53,976 nucleotides of DNA from Pseudomonadota bacterium (GCA_021818505.1 JAKADX010000027.1:1-53976); one strand, 5' to 3'. Positions 28,056 through 36,665 are shown, counted from the first letter of the stretch. Notes: generated from the sequence alone by a model not told the origin. Translations and numbers: made by a program.

Positions 28056-31000
28056 GCGGGAACATCACGGCCCTGCGCGGCGCCGTCGCGCGGTCACGTG
28101 CGGCGTCGGTGCAGGCCCAGGCCCGCGTCGCCGATGCCGCGGCACGGCTCGCCCGCGTCCGCAGCACCGGCGGCGACATCGCCGCGACGCAGGCGGCGCT
28201 GACCGCCGCACAGAACGCGGCGAACGCGGCGCAGGCCGATCTGCGCGCGCGGCAGGGTGCGCTCCAGGCGGCGCTCGGCGCGGCGATCGGGGCGCAATCC
28301 GCAGCCGCGATCGCTCCGGCGGAGGTGCCGGTGGCGCTGCTGCCGGTTGGCGTCGAGACGCGGTTCAGCGGCAACACGCTGCTGATTCGGATCATTCCCG
28401 ACCACATTCACGTCGAGGATCACGAGCCGGAACTCAGCGACGCCGAGGTCGAGGCGGGCCGCACGTTCTGGCGCGCGGTATGGCGCGGCGGCATCGCGGA
28501 GCCGGCGGCGACCGAGGCCGAACGCGCGGCGTGGGCGGGGCTGGCCGGCGCGATCGGCAGTTCGCGCCGCGCCGCCTGGGTCGCGGACCAGACGGCCCCC
28601 ACCGGCGGGGCGCGTCCGGCGGCGGCAGTGCCGCCCGATCAGGCCCTGCCCGAGCCGCCCTTCGCCGATCCACCGCGCAAGTCCGGCGCCTGGCCGCAGC
28701 CGGCCACCGCGCGCACCCTGCCGGACCGTTTCGTCGCCATCGCCTACCGCCGCAGCGGGACCGGTGGCACCGCGACCTGGACCGAGATCGCGCGCGCTCA
28801 GGGCGGGCCGGTGGACGATGCGGTGCAGCTCGGCTTCGACCCGGCCGCGGCCCCGCCGGCGGTCGATGACACCGGCCCGGCGCTGCCCGAGGGCATGTGC
28901 TGGATGATCGACGCCGCGGCGGCCGAAAAAGCCGGGCTGCTGATCCGGCTCGGCCTGCCGGCCAACACCAACGCCATCGACCGGCTGGTCGTGCTCGGCG
29001 TGCTCGGTTCGCTCGATCCCGCCGCCTCGGCCGCGCGGCTTGCCGAGCTGCTGGCCGGACATCACTACACGGACGGGCTTGCCCTGCTGCCGATCGGCAC
29101 GCCCACCAACAACAGCGCCGCAGAGGCCAGCGGGCTGGCCAAGACCGACGACCCGCTCGCCAGCTTCGCCGTCGAGCGCCGCACCCCGACCCCGGCCGAC
29201 GGCACCGACGGCGCCCTGCTGGCCCGCGCCCTGGGCGTGCCGGCGGGGACATTCCGCGGGGTGGCACACAGCAACGATGCCGAACAGGCCGCTTCCGGGC
29301 GGTTCAACGCGCTCATCTGGCCGGCCGCCATGGGCTACTGGTTCGACAGCCTCGTGCAGCCGGGGCTGAGCGACGCCGTGATCGCGGACATCCGGACCCA
29401 TGCGGTGCAGATGGTCCGCGGACGCGGCCCGCTGCCGCCGGTGCGCGTGGGCCGCCAGCCCTATGGCGTGCTGCCGGTGACCAGCCTGGCCAACTGGCAC
29501 CCCGCGCACGAGCCGCCGGGCGTCGTTCATCTCGTGGGCCTGATGCGACTGGCCTATCCCTGGTGGCTGGACGGCGTTGCACGGACGCCCGTGGTGCGCG
29601 CCGGCGCCGACCCCGACCACGGCGTGCTTGACGCGCTCGGCCAGTTGCCGGTGTCGCGCTCGGCGGGCGTGCGCTCGATGGTGGGCGCCAATGTCTGCTA
29701 CATCCCGAACGGCCTGCTGGTCGGCGACGACGCCGCGACGTCCATGGCCGGCGAGGCGAACCGGCAACGCTGGCTCGCCCTGCTCGGCTTCCGCGCGCTC
29801 GGGCTGCAGGGCTTTCCCTATCTCGGCCAGCTTGTCGCGGCGGCCGACCCCGTGCCGCTGCTGCGCCTGCCGTACACGGTGGACGACCGCCTGCCGCCCG
29901 ATCAGCAGGCCGCCGCCTGGCAGGCCATCGTCGCCTACCTCACGGCGCTGCGCGGGCGGCGCACCAGCGACTTCAAGGCCGAGGACCCGCGCGGCCTCAC
30001 ATCCCTGCTGAGCCTGCTGGCGCGCCGATCGGTGATGCTGGAGCGGCTGCGCGTCGGGCTGCGGGACAGCGTCGGCGTGGTGGCCGGACAGTTCGTTGAG
30101 CCGCACCTGCGCATCGACAGCGCCGCCGTGGTGTCCGCGGCGCTGATCCCCACCACCGCCACGCTGCGCATCGGGCAGACGCTCTCCACCGCCGGCGCCG
30201 CCCTCGCCGCCAACGTGCAGCAGCCGAACGGCGCGGTGCGGCCGATGGCGGAGTATCTTGACCAGCAACTTGTGCTGGCAAGCGCCATCGACGACGTCCG
30301 CAATGCCGCCTACAGCGACACGCTGGCGGCCGCCGAGTTCGCCGCGACGCTGTCGCCCGACCGTGCCGCCCTGCTGCTCGGCGAGGCGGTGGATGTCGCA
30401 TCGCACCGCTTCGACGCCTGGGTCACGTCGCTGGCGACGCGCCGCCTGTCCGACCTACGCGCCGCGACACCGACGGGGGTCACGCTCGGCGCCTATGGCG
30501 CGGTGGAGGATCTGGCGCGGCGCCCGGCCCGGCCGCCGGTGACCGCCCCGCCCCAGGGCGCGCCGACGCCGCTGGTCGGCGATCCCGACGGCGCCGGATA
30601 CATTCACGCCCCCTCGCTCACGCAGGCGGCGACCGGGGCGGTGCTGCGCGCCGGACACCTCGCCCACGCCGCGCGCGACCCGAATGCCGCGGCGCTGGCC
30701 ATCGACCTCAGCAGTGCGAGGGTGCGCGCCGCCCTCGGCCTGCTCGATGGCGTGCGCGAAGGGCAGAGCCTGGGCGCGCTGCTCGGCTATCAGGCCGAGC
30801 GGGAGCTGCACGAACGCGGCGCCCATACCGCCGTCGAAGTGGTGCGGCGCCTCGCGCCACCGCCGGTCGTGACCGCCGCCGGCACGCCGGAGGGACTGCC
30901 GCCGCGCGCCGTCTGCGACGGGCTGGCGCTGAGCCGGCTCGACCGCGCCACGGTGCTCACCGCCACCCGGGCCGCCGGGGCGGATGCGGGCGCGGTGACC

Positions 31001-32671
31001 GCCGTGCTCGACGCGTTGGGCGACGCCGTGGACGCGGTCGCGGACCTGTTGCTGGCGGAGAGCGTGCACCAGATCGTCAAGGGCAATCCCGACCGGGCCG
31101 CGGCGGCGCTCGACACGCTCAACCGCGGCGAGGGCGCCGTGGTCGCGCCGGACGTGGTGCGCACGCCGCGCGCGGGAACGGGGCTGACCCAGCGGGTGAT
31201 GATCGCGATCGGCCCCGACGCGCCGGCGGCACCCGGCTGGCCGGCCGACGGTGTGCGCGCCCGCGCCGAGCCACTGCTCTCGGCCTGGGCGGGACATCTG
31301 CTCGGCGACGCCAGCGGCGTCGAACTCAGCGTCGGCGGCGGCGCGGCGCCGGTGCGCTTCCCGTTGGCCGAGCTGAATCTCGGGGCGCTCGACATCGTCC
31401 ATGAGCCGCTGCTGCCGCGCGCGCTGCGCCACGCCCGCGGCAAGGGCGCGCCGGAGGGTGCGACGCTCGACCTCGCGGCGCCGCCGCTGGCCCCGCTGCT
31501 GGCCGTGGCCGTGCTGCTGCGCGACGTGCTGACCCGCGCGCGGCCCGGCAGCGGCCTCGACCTCGCCCGGCCGCAGGATCGCGGCAGCGTCGTGGAGGGG
31601 CCGCCGGCCGCCGCCGATGCCGCCGGTCCGGCCTTCACCACGCCGCTGCCGGACGTTGATCGTGGGGGTCGGCGGGCGCGGCTGGATGCCGCGCGCGCGA
31701 CGCTGCGCGCCGCCTGCGCGGCACTGCCCGAGCTGCCGCCCGGCGCGCCGGCGCCGGCGGAGGCGGGCCTTGCGGCGACGCTCGATACCCTCGGCGCGTT
31801 CGGCCTGCTGCCCGGCGGCGACCCAGCCCGGCCGCCCGACGCCGCCACGCTGACCGCCCTGCGCGCCGCCGCCCTCGACCGGCTCGCCCGCGCCGATGCC
31901 GCGCCGGACGATGCCGCCGCCCTGTTCGGGGAGGGGTTCGCGGTGCTTGCCCAAGTCGCCGCCCCCTATCCGGCGGTGGCCAACGCCGCGCTCGGCGTGG
32001 ACCCGCTGGCCGCCGCGCCCGACGCGCTGCTGGCGCCGATGGGCGGCAAGGCGGGGGCGCTTCAGAGCTGGTGCGAGACGACGGGCCGGGTGCGGCCGGC
32101 GGTGGGGCGGCTGGCCGACCTGCTGCTGGCGGCCCGGCTGCGCGGCACGGGCGCCGCCTGCGGCCTGCGCGCCTTGCAGCTTCCGGCCGAACCGTTTCCG
32201 GCCGCCGCGCCGGGGCAGCGCGGGCAATGGGTCGGACTGCGCTTCCCGTCCCCGCTCGGCGGCGAGCCGGTGACCAGCATGGTGCTGCATACGCTCGGGC
32301 GGATCGATGCCGCGACCGGCGTGGCCCTGCTGGTGATCGACGATTACGTCGAAGTGGTCCCGGCGGCGAGCACCACCACAGCTGTGTCGTTCGGCTTTGA
32401 CGCCCCCGGCGCCCGGCCGCCGCAGAGCGTGCTGCTGGCGGTGCCGCCGGTGGCGGGAACGCCGTGGTCGCTGGATGCGCTGGCCGGGGTGATCGGGGAG
32501 ACCCTGGACCTGGCCAAGGTCCGCATGGTCGATCTGTCGTCCGTTGCCTGGGCGGGACGGTTCGTGCCGGCGCTCTATCTGACCGACGGCGACATCGCCA
32601 ACGGCATCGACCTGCCGATGAAGCAGATCGTGGCCCTGGCGCAGGCCCGTTTCCTGGCCGTCCAACCATGA
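28052..32671 (+). CDS. Giant protein of unknown function (1539 aa) with N-terminal coiled coil
   Basis: The largest protein of the window. Residues 1-85 are an Ala/Gln/Arg helix with heptad character (VADAAARLARVR, AALTAAQNAANAAQADLRAR). Next come LLPVGVETRFSGNTLLIRII, PDHIHVEDHEPELSDAEVEA and GRTFWRAVW. Near 421-486 is WPAAMGYWFDSLVQPGLSDA with PLPPVRVGRQPYGVLPVTSL. The C-terminal block near 1428-1510 has DDYVEVVPAASTTTAVSFGF, PPQSVLLAVPPV and GETLDLAKVRMVDLSS. No enzyme motif, signal peptide or membrane segment is seen. ATG 28052 overlaps the previous stop as ATGA. The composition, with many short hydrophobic blocks and Ala/Pro linkers, suits a large structural or assembly protein. This is inference only. 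Confidence 0.7.
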   Translation: MSGNITALRGAVARSRAASVQAQARVADAAARLARVRSTGGDIAATQAALTAAQNAANAAQADLRARQGALQAALGAAIGAQSAAAIAPAEVPVALLPVGVETRFSGNTLLIRIIPDHIHVEDHEPELSDAEVEAGRTFWRAVWRGGIAEPAATEAERAAWAGLAGAIGSSRRAAWVADQTAPTGGARPAAAVPPDQALPEPPFADPPRKSGAWPQPATARTLPDRFVAIAYRRSGTGGTATWTEIARAQGGPVDDAVQLGFDPAAAPPAVDDTGPALPEGMCWMIDAAAAEKAGLLIRLGLPANTNAIDRLVVLGVLGSLDPAASAARLAELLAGHHYTDGLALLPIGTPTNNSAAEASGLAKTDDPLASFAVERRTPTPADGTDGALLARALGVPAGTFRGVAHSNDAEQAASGRFNALIWPAAMGYWFDSLVQPGLSDAVIADIRTHAVQMVRGRGPLPPVRVGRQPYGVLPVTSLANWHPAHEPPGVVHLVGLMRLAYPWWLDGVARTPVVRAGADPDHGVLDALGQLPVSRSAGVRSMVGANVCYIPNGLLVGDDAATSMAGEANRQRWLALLGFRALGLQGFPYLGQLVAAADPVPLLRLPYTVDDRLPPDQQAAAWQAIVAYLTALRGRRTSDFKAEDPRGLTSLLSLLARRSVMLERLRVGLRDSVGVVAGQFVEPHLRIDSAAVVSAALIPTTATLRIGQTLSTAGAALAANVQQPNGAVRPMAEYLDQQLVLASAIDDVRNAAYSDTLAAAEFAATLSPDRAALLLGEAVDVASHRFDAWVTSLATRRLSDLRAATPTGVTLGAYGAVEDLARRPARPPVTAPPQGAPTPLVGDPDGAGYIHAPSLTQAATGAVLRAGHLAHAARDPNAAALAIDLSSARVRAALGLLDGVREGQSLGALLGYQAERELHERGAHTAVEVVRRLAPPPVVTAAGTPEGLPPRAVCDGLALSRLDRATVLTATRAAGADAGAVTAVLDALGDAVDAVADLLLAESVHQIVKGNPDRAAAALDTLNRGEGAVVAPDVVRTPRAGTGLTQRVMIAIGPDAPAAPGWPADGVRARAEPLLSAWAGHLLGDASGVELSVGGGAAPVRFPLAELNLGALDIVHEPLLPRALRHARGKGAPEGATLDLAAPPLAPLLAVAVLLRDVLTRARPGSGLDLARPQDRGSVVEGPPAAADAAGPAFTTPLPDVDRGGRRARLDAARATLRAACAALPELPPGAPAPAEAGLAATLDTLGAFGLLPGGDPARPPDAATLTALRAAALDRLARADAAPDDAAALFGEGFAVLAQVAAPYPAVANAALGVDPLAAAPDALLAPMGGKAGALQSWCETTGRVRPAVGRLADLLLAARLRGTGAACGLRALQLPAEPFPAAAPGQRGQWVGLRFPSPLGGEPVTSMVLHTLGRIDAATGVALLVIDDYVEVVPAASTTTAVSFGFDAPGARPPQSVLLAVPPVAGTPWSLDALAGVIGETLDLAKVRMVDLSSVAWAGRFVPALYLTDGDIANGIDLPMKQIVALAQARFLAVQP

Positions 32672-32691
32672 GTCGCGCGAGGCCGCGATGA
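32668..32691 (+). CDS. Seven-codon mini-ORF bridging two cluster genes
   Basis: ATG 32668 overlaps the stop of the 1539-residue gene (ATGA), and its frame, MSRARPR, ends at TGA 32689-32691, which overlaps the ATG of the 560-residue gene, again as ATGA. This could relay a terminating ribosome to the next start across a junction with no clear ribosome binding site. It could also be chance. Confidence 0.25.
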   Translation: MSRARPR

Positions 32692-34370
32692 CCGTCACCA
32701 CCACCACCTGGCACCGGCTGGAGCCGCGCGTGCGCGGCGGCGATCCCGCGATCGGCCTGCGAGCCGCGATCCATGACCCGCTCTGGCTGCTCGGCCGGCA
32801 ATGGCAGATGGGCGAGCTGCTCGGCGAGGACGCGGCCTTCCCCGTTGCCGTCCGCGTCGAGACCGAGAGCTATCCGTTGAGCCGGTTCCGGCCAGGCGAT
32901 CCGGGCCGTCCGCCGGTTGCCTACGACCCCTCCGCCACCCCGCTGGAGGTCACGGTGGAGCGCGAGCCGCCCGAGGCGCCGCCGCTGCGGCTGCGCCTCG
33001 ATGCCTGGACGCGGCTGAGTGGGATCCTGCGCGCGGCGGGCCAGGAGGCGCTGCTGCCGGCGCTGGCGGCGGCGCATCCGCTGCCGCCGCCGCGCGTGGC
33101 GACGGATGCCGCCGATGCGCGGCTGCGCCAGCTCGCCGGCGACAACGCCGCGGACGGGCTGGCTGTCGCCGCGACGCTCGCGGCCAACCCGGGGGCGGTG
33201 CCGGCGCCGGTCATCGCCGCCTTCCTGGCCTGGGTGGCGGCGCAGGCACCGGCCGGGGCCGGCGACTGCTGGATCACCGACCGGCTGGAATACCGCTTCG
33301 CCGTGGCGGCGGCGGGTCCAGCCGGCGAGGTCGCGCTGTCGGCGCCGGCCTATACCGGCGGACGGCTCGACTGGCACGACCTGGACATCGACGCCGACCC
33401 GGCGCACGCGCTGGGTGCGCCGGCCGCCGCGCCGACGCTGGCGGTGCGCCATCTGCTGCCCACCCGCGTGAGCTTTCCGGGGATGCCCGCCGAGCGGTTC
33501 TGGGAGTTCGAGGATGCGGCGGTCAATCTCGGCGCGATCAGCGCGGCGGCCGAGGATCTGGGCCGGCTGCTGGTCGTCGAGTTCGCGACCATGTTCGGCA
33601 ATGACTGGTGGCAGGTGCCGGTGCCCGCCGCGTTCGGCGCGCTGGTCGGCGTGCGCAGCCTGGTGGTGCGCGACAGCTTCGGCCAGAACGTGCTGATCGA
33701 GCCGACCGAGCGTGCCGTGGGCACCCGGGCAAGCGCGCCGTGGCGCATTTTCCGCCAGAGCGACGCCGCCCTTGCCGCCGGCGCCGGCCCGGCGCCGGCC
33801 CTGCTGCTGCTCGCCCCGGTGATCGCGAATGCGCTGGAGGGCGAGGCGATCGAGCAGGTGCTGCTGCTGCGCGATGAGATGGCGAACCTTGGCTGGGCGG
33901 TGGAGCGCGTGGTCGAGGGGGCGGACGGCCGCCCGCGCAACCGCGCCACGGAATACGCCACGCGCCTGTCCGCCGCGGCCGATCCGGCGCGGGCCAGCCC
34001 CGCGGCGCTGATCTATGTGCTGCAAACCGCCGTCCCCGAGCACTGGATTCCGCTGGTGCCGGTGCGCGACCCCGCCAACCGCAGCCCGACCGGCGCGATC
34101 GTGCTGCAGCGCGGCTCGCTGCTGACGCAGGACGGCGCGATGCGCCCGATCACGGCGCAAGGCGTGCTGCTCGCGCCCGAGATCAGCCCCTGGTATTTCC
34201 ACGAGGAAGAAGTGCCGCGCGCCGGCCTGCGCATCGCCCGCGTCCCGGCGGTGGCGCGCTGGCTGGACGGCGCGCCCCATTCGTGGGTGTCGCGGCGCGT
34301 GGGCAGCGGCGGCGGCGAAGGTTCCAGCGGCCTGCGCTTCGACATCGCGATTCCGCCGCTGCCGTCGTGA
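32688..34370 (+). CDS. Conserved-looking protein of unknown function (560 aa), last gene of cluster
   Basis: Opens with TTTTWHRLEPRVRGGDPAIG and IHDPLWLLGRQWQMGELLGE, blocks rich in Trp and Arg that look strongly conserved. The middle has LLVVEFATMFGNDWWQVPVP and IEQVLLLRDEMANLGWAVER. The C-terminus has SPWYFHEEEVPRAGLRIARV, PHSWVSRRVGSGGGEGSSGL and RFDI. It is a soluble protein by composition, with no signal peptide. I recall unnamed homologues near DUF6603-type proteins elsewhere but cannot verify this. The gene lies 16 bp after its neighbour, without an obvious ribosome binding site. Its end, followed by an inverted repeat at 34394-34414, marks the end of the cluster. Confidence 0.7.
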   Translation: MTVTTTTWHRLEPRVRGGDPAIGLRAAIHDPLWLLGRQWQMGELLGEDAAFPVAVRVETESYPLSRFRPGDPGRPPVAYDPSATPLEVTVEREPPEAPPLRLRLDAWTRLSGILRAAGQEALLPALAAAHPLPPPRVATDAADARLRQLAGDNAADGLAVAATLAANPGAVPAPVIAAFLAWVAAQAPAGAGDCWITDRLEYRFAVAAAGPAGEVALSAPAYTGGRLDWHDLDIDADPAHALGAPAAAPTLAVRHLLPTRVSFPGMPAERFWEFEDAAVNLGAISAAAEDLGRLLVVEFATMFGNDWWQVPVPAAFGALVGVRSLVVRDSFGQNVLIEPTERAVGTRASAPWRIFRQSDAALAAGAGPAPALLLLAPVIANALEGEAIEQVLLLRDEMANLGWAVERVVEGADGRPRNRATEYATRLSAAADPARASPAALIYVLQTAVPEHWIPLVPVRDPANRSPTGAIVLQRGSLLTQDGAMRPITAQGVLLAPEISPWYFHEEEVPRAGLRIARVPAVARWLDGAPHSWVSRRVGSGGGEGSSGLRFDIAIPPLPS

Positions 34371-34393
34371 GCGGCTGTGCCGGCCCAGATCAT

Positions 34394-34414
34394 CATTGTT
34401 TGAACGCAACAATG
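34394..34414. terminator. Inverted repeat after the 16-kb cluster
   Basis: CATTGTT, seven-base loop, AACAATG: a perfect 7-bp stem 24 bp after the last stop of the cluster and 25 bp before the stop of the convergent gene. It is unusually AT-rich for this DNA. No T-run follows, so it could be a weak terminator or a protein-binding palindrome. Confidence 0.35.
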
Positions 34415-34438
34415 TGGACGCACGTTCCCTTCCTGTGT

Positions 34439-34963
34439 TCACGCCCGTTGCGGCGGCGGCCGGGCGGCGGGGAGGACGGGCGGGGCGGGGCGCGACGCCG
34501 CCGGGCGAGGCGGTCGCAGCGGCGGTGACGGTGACGGGGGACCGGCCGGCGGTTGCGGCGGGGCGGTGACAGCCTCCGGCGGGGCAGGCGGCGCGGTGCG
34601 CGGCGGCGGGGGCAGGGCGACCCCCAGCATCCGGCAGAGCGGGCGCAGCAGACGGCGCGCCTGCGGGGCCGCGTCCACCAGGGCGGCAAAGTCGGGGTCG
34701 GCGAGCAGGTACTGCATCTGCGACCCGTAGGCGCTCGCCTGCGGCACGAGGCGCACCAGCCAGGCCGGGCCGTGGGGCAGCACCCGCTGCGATCGCCGCC
34801 GCGGCGCCGGACGCGGCCGGCGGCGAGCGGGATAGCGCCGCTGCCGTCCCGCCACGATCCGCCCGGCCAGGGCGGCGAAGCGGACGCCGAGGCGGCGCAG
34901 CCGCGACCAGATCAAGATGACCAGCGGCCCCGCGAGCAGCCGCCGCCCGCCCGCCTCGGCCAC
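34439..34963 (-). CDS. Conserved hypothetical protein with proline-rich tail
   Basis: About 174 residues from GTG 34963: AGPLVILIWSRLRRLGVRFA, a basic proline/arginine segment, then AYGSQMQYLLADPDFAALVD and RRLLRPLCRMLGVALP, then a long Pro-rich tail. I recall similar hypothetical proteins in Acetobacteraceae. Homology-like sequence continues upstream of GTG 34963 (TDRFASVIDGLCRAV) to a stop near 35046 without any ATG, GTG or TTG in that frame, while an ATG (about 35041) exists in the neighbouring frame. A frameshift near the start, real or from sequencing, or a rare start codon is therefore likely. A hydrophobic N-terminal helix may associate with the membrane. Function unknown. Confidence 0.6.
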   Translation of the reverse strand: MAEAGGRRLLAGPLVILIWSRLRRLGVRFAALAGRIVAGRQRRYPARRRPRPAPRRRSQRVLPHGPAWLVRLVPQASAYGSQMQYLLADPDFAALVDAAPQARRLLRPLCRMLGVALPPPPRTAPPAPPEAVTAPPQPPAGPPSPSPPLRPPRPAASRPAPPVLPAARPPPQRA

Positions 34964-35237
34964 GGCCCGGCACAGCCCGTCGATGACGCTGGCGAAGCGG
35001 TCGGTCGGGGTGGTTGGGAGGGCGGCGGATATGGCAGCATAACTAACACATCAGGTCGGAGCTGCGCAAGTGGTGGTGACCCGGCCGCCCGACGCCACGA
35101 TCCGGCCCGCCGGACCGGGGTCGCCTCCCGCGAAGGCCGGAGATTACGAACGTGTTGCCCATGCCGGACAAGTCAGGCTTGTCGCGGTCGCCCTACCCGT
35201 CCGGCGTGGTGGCGGCTGCTACACAATACCGCAATCT
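34964..35237. other. Intergenic stretch between hypothetical gene and tRNA
   Basis: About 270 bp. The first 80 bp probably hold the true 5' end of the hypothetical gene. The rest shows no protein-like frame on either strand, no repeat and no strong hairpin. It lies downstream of the tRNA gene, so it should contain that transcript's end, but I see no T-rich terminator. Confidence 0.4.
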
Positions 35238-35314
35238 TGGCGGACCCGACACGATTCGAACGTGCGACCTTCGCCTTCGGAGGGCGACGCTCTATCCAGC
35301 TGAGCTACGGGTCC
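35238..35314 (-). tRNA. tRNA-Arg (anticodon CCG)
   Basis: A 77-nt cloverleaf on the minus strand. The acceptor stem GGACCCG pairs with CGGGTCC, the D-arm is GCTC...GAGC, the anticodon arm is TCGCC-CTCCGAA-GGCGA with CCG at positions 34-36, and the T-arm loop is TTCGAAT. The discriminator G and the CCA end are encoded. It reads CGG arginine codons, which are common here. tRNA genes are frequent integration sites, but no duplicated 3' end was seen nearby. Confidence 0.95.
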
Positions 35315-35362
35315 GGCAGGGTGCAGATAGCGCGAAAGCGGTCGGGCGGGAAGCCCTGTGGC

Positions 35363-36391
35363 TCATGCCTGCTGGCGCGCCAGCCAGCGCGCCGCCGCCG
35401 TGTCGGCGGCCGAGGGCAGCGGGGCCGCGGGGGTGGCAAGCCAGGACAGCACGTCGCCGATCGGCACCGCGCGGCCGAGGTCGCGCAGCATCAGATGGTA
35501 GTCGTGCGGGTAGTAGGCGAGCTTTGTCCGTCCGTCCGGCGGCAGAGAGCGCCACATGGCCGCCGTTGCCTCCGGCGGCACCAGCTCGTCGCGCCCGCCA
35601 TACAGGAACAGCCCCGGCGCCCGGAAGCGCGCCGCCGCCGCCAGCGCCGCGTCCATCAGGTCCACAAGCCCCCGCAGCGTGTCCAGTCGCGTCGCGTGGA
35701 TGGTCAGCGGGTCGCGCGAAAGGCGGATCAGGGCCGCGCGGTTGTCGCTGGCGGTGACGCTGACCGGCGCGCCGGTCACCGCCAGCCCCGGCAACAGCGT
35801 CGAACCCAGCCACAGGCTGCTGCGCAGGAACACGTTCATCTGCGAGCGCCCCCAGACCGCGGGCGCCACCAGGACATAGCGCGCCCCCGCCGGGGCGAGC
35901 GTGCTCGTCGCGAGGCACATCAGCACCGCGCCGCCCATGCTCTCCCCCATCAGCACCAGCGGCACGCCCTGATGGCGCGCGCGCAACTGCCCGGCGATCT
36001 CGGCGGCATCGGCCGTCAGCGTCGCCGTGCCGACCCAGCGCCCACGCGCCGGCGCGAGGCCGAAGCCGCGCTGGTCGGGCGCGTAGAGCGCGCAGCCGGC
36101 GGCCGTGAAGGCCGCGGCCGGGATCTCCCAGGCATCGCGGCTGTCGTTGAAGCCGTGCAACGCCAGGATCAGCGTCCGCGCCGTTCCCTCCGGCAGCCAG
36201 CGCCGGTACGGGAGCGCGGCGCCGTCGCGCATCACGAACGCGCCGTCCTGCTGGCTCGCGCGCGTCAGCGCCGGGCGGGAGAGCTGCGGGCCGCCGGCAC
36301 AGGCCGCCAGCGGCACGGCCGCGGCGGCGGCGAGCAGCGCGCGGCGCGGGATGGCTGCCTGGGGCGCGGCGGTTGAAAGCATGGCCGCCAT
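35363..36391 (-). CDS. Alpha/beta hydrolase (monoacylglycerol lipase/lysophospholipase-like), lipoprotein
   Basis: About 342 residues. An N-terminal export signal with arginines (PRRALLAAAAAVPLAACAGG; lipobox LAAC) points to a periplasmic lipoprotein. The serine hydrolase fold shows LILALHGFNDSRDAWE (oxyanion hole), APDQRGFGLAP, LVLMGESMGG (nucleophile Ser near 149), YGGRDELVPP (acid Asp near 263) and YPHDYHLML (His near 299). This order and the Arg-Gly-Phe-Gly block match the Hydrolase_4 group. Starts at 36382, 36391 or 36400 are all possible because no ribosome binding site stands out. Its 5' end lies close to, and opposite, the zf-CHCC gene. Confidence 0.85.
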   Translation of the reverse strand: MAAMLSTAAPQAAIPRRALLAAAAAVPLAACAGGPQLSRPALTRASQQDGAFVMRDGAALPYRRWLPEGTARTLILALHGFNDSRDAWEIPAAAFTAAGCALYAPDQRGFGLAPARGRWVGTATLTADAAEIAGQLRARHQGVPLVLMGESMGGAVLMCLATSTLAPAGARYVLVAPAVWGRSQMNVFLRSSLWLGSTLLPGLAVTGAPVSVTASDNRAALIRLSRDPLTIHATRLDTLRGLVDLMDAALAAAARFRAPGLFLYGGRDELVPPEATAAMWRSLPPDGRTKLAYYPHDYHLMLRDLGRAVPIGDVLSWLATPAAPLPSAADTAAARWLARQQA

Positions 36392-36446
36392 GGCTATCAT
36401 GGAATGGCCCGTGACGGGCATCCCCCATCGCGAGAGGTTCCGCCCC

Positions 36447-36665
36447 ATGCCGGATACGATGCCGCCGGCCGCAACACACCCCGGTGCGCCCGCGCCGACC
36501 GAGATCATCCATGTGGACGAGCGGGTCGTCGCCTGCGACGGCGGCGACGGGCCGCTCGGCCATCCGCGCGTGTTCCTGCGCATCGACGGGCGGGAGGTGA
36601 TGTGCCCGTACTGCTCGCGCCTCTACGTGCTCAACCAGGGCGCCGGCCACGACTCCGGCCACTGA
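36447..36665 (+). CDS. Zinc-finger domain protein (zf-CHCC, NDUFS6-like)
   Basis: A 72-residue protein with a VACDGGDGPLGHPRVFLRID block and the VMCPYCSRLYVL zinc-binding end: Cys, His, Cys, Cys as in zf-CHCC proteins related to the mitochondrial complex I subunit NDUFS6. Small proteins of this family are common in alphaproteobacteria. A role in complex I assembly is plausible but not proven. ATG 36447 has GAGAGG about nine bases upstream. polA follows about 35 bp downstream. Confidence 0.85.
   Translation: MPDTMPPAATHPGAPAPTEIIHVDERVVACDGGDGPLGHPRVFLRIDGREVMCPYCSRLYVLNQGAGHDSGH

Noticed and set aside
18544-34370. Contractile injection system or prophage tail operon
   Set aside because: I found no sheath, tube, baseplate, LysM-spike, AAA+ or terminase-like protein in or next to the cluster. 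A tail-like fold in single proteins cannot be excluded without structure prediction.
31635-34973. An 1112-codon minus-strand frame across three genes
   Set aside because: It spans genes with clear plus-strand coding signals, changes composition at each one, and is Arg/Pro-rich noise.
35238-35314. Integrated island at the tRNA-Arg gene
   Set aside because: No integrase and no second copy of the tRNA 3' end were seen on either side within the window.
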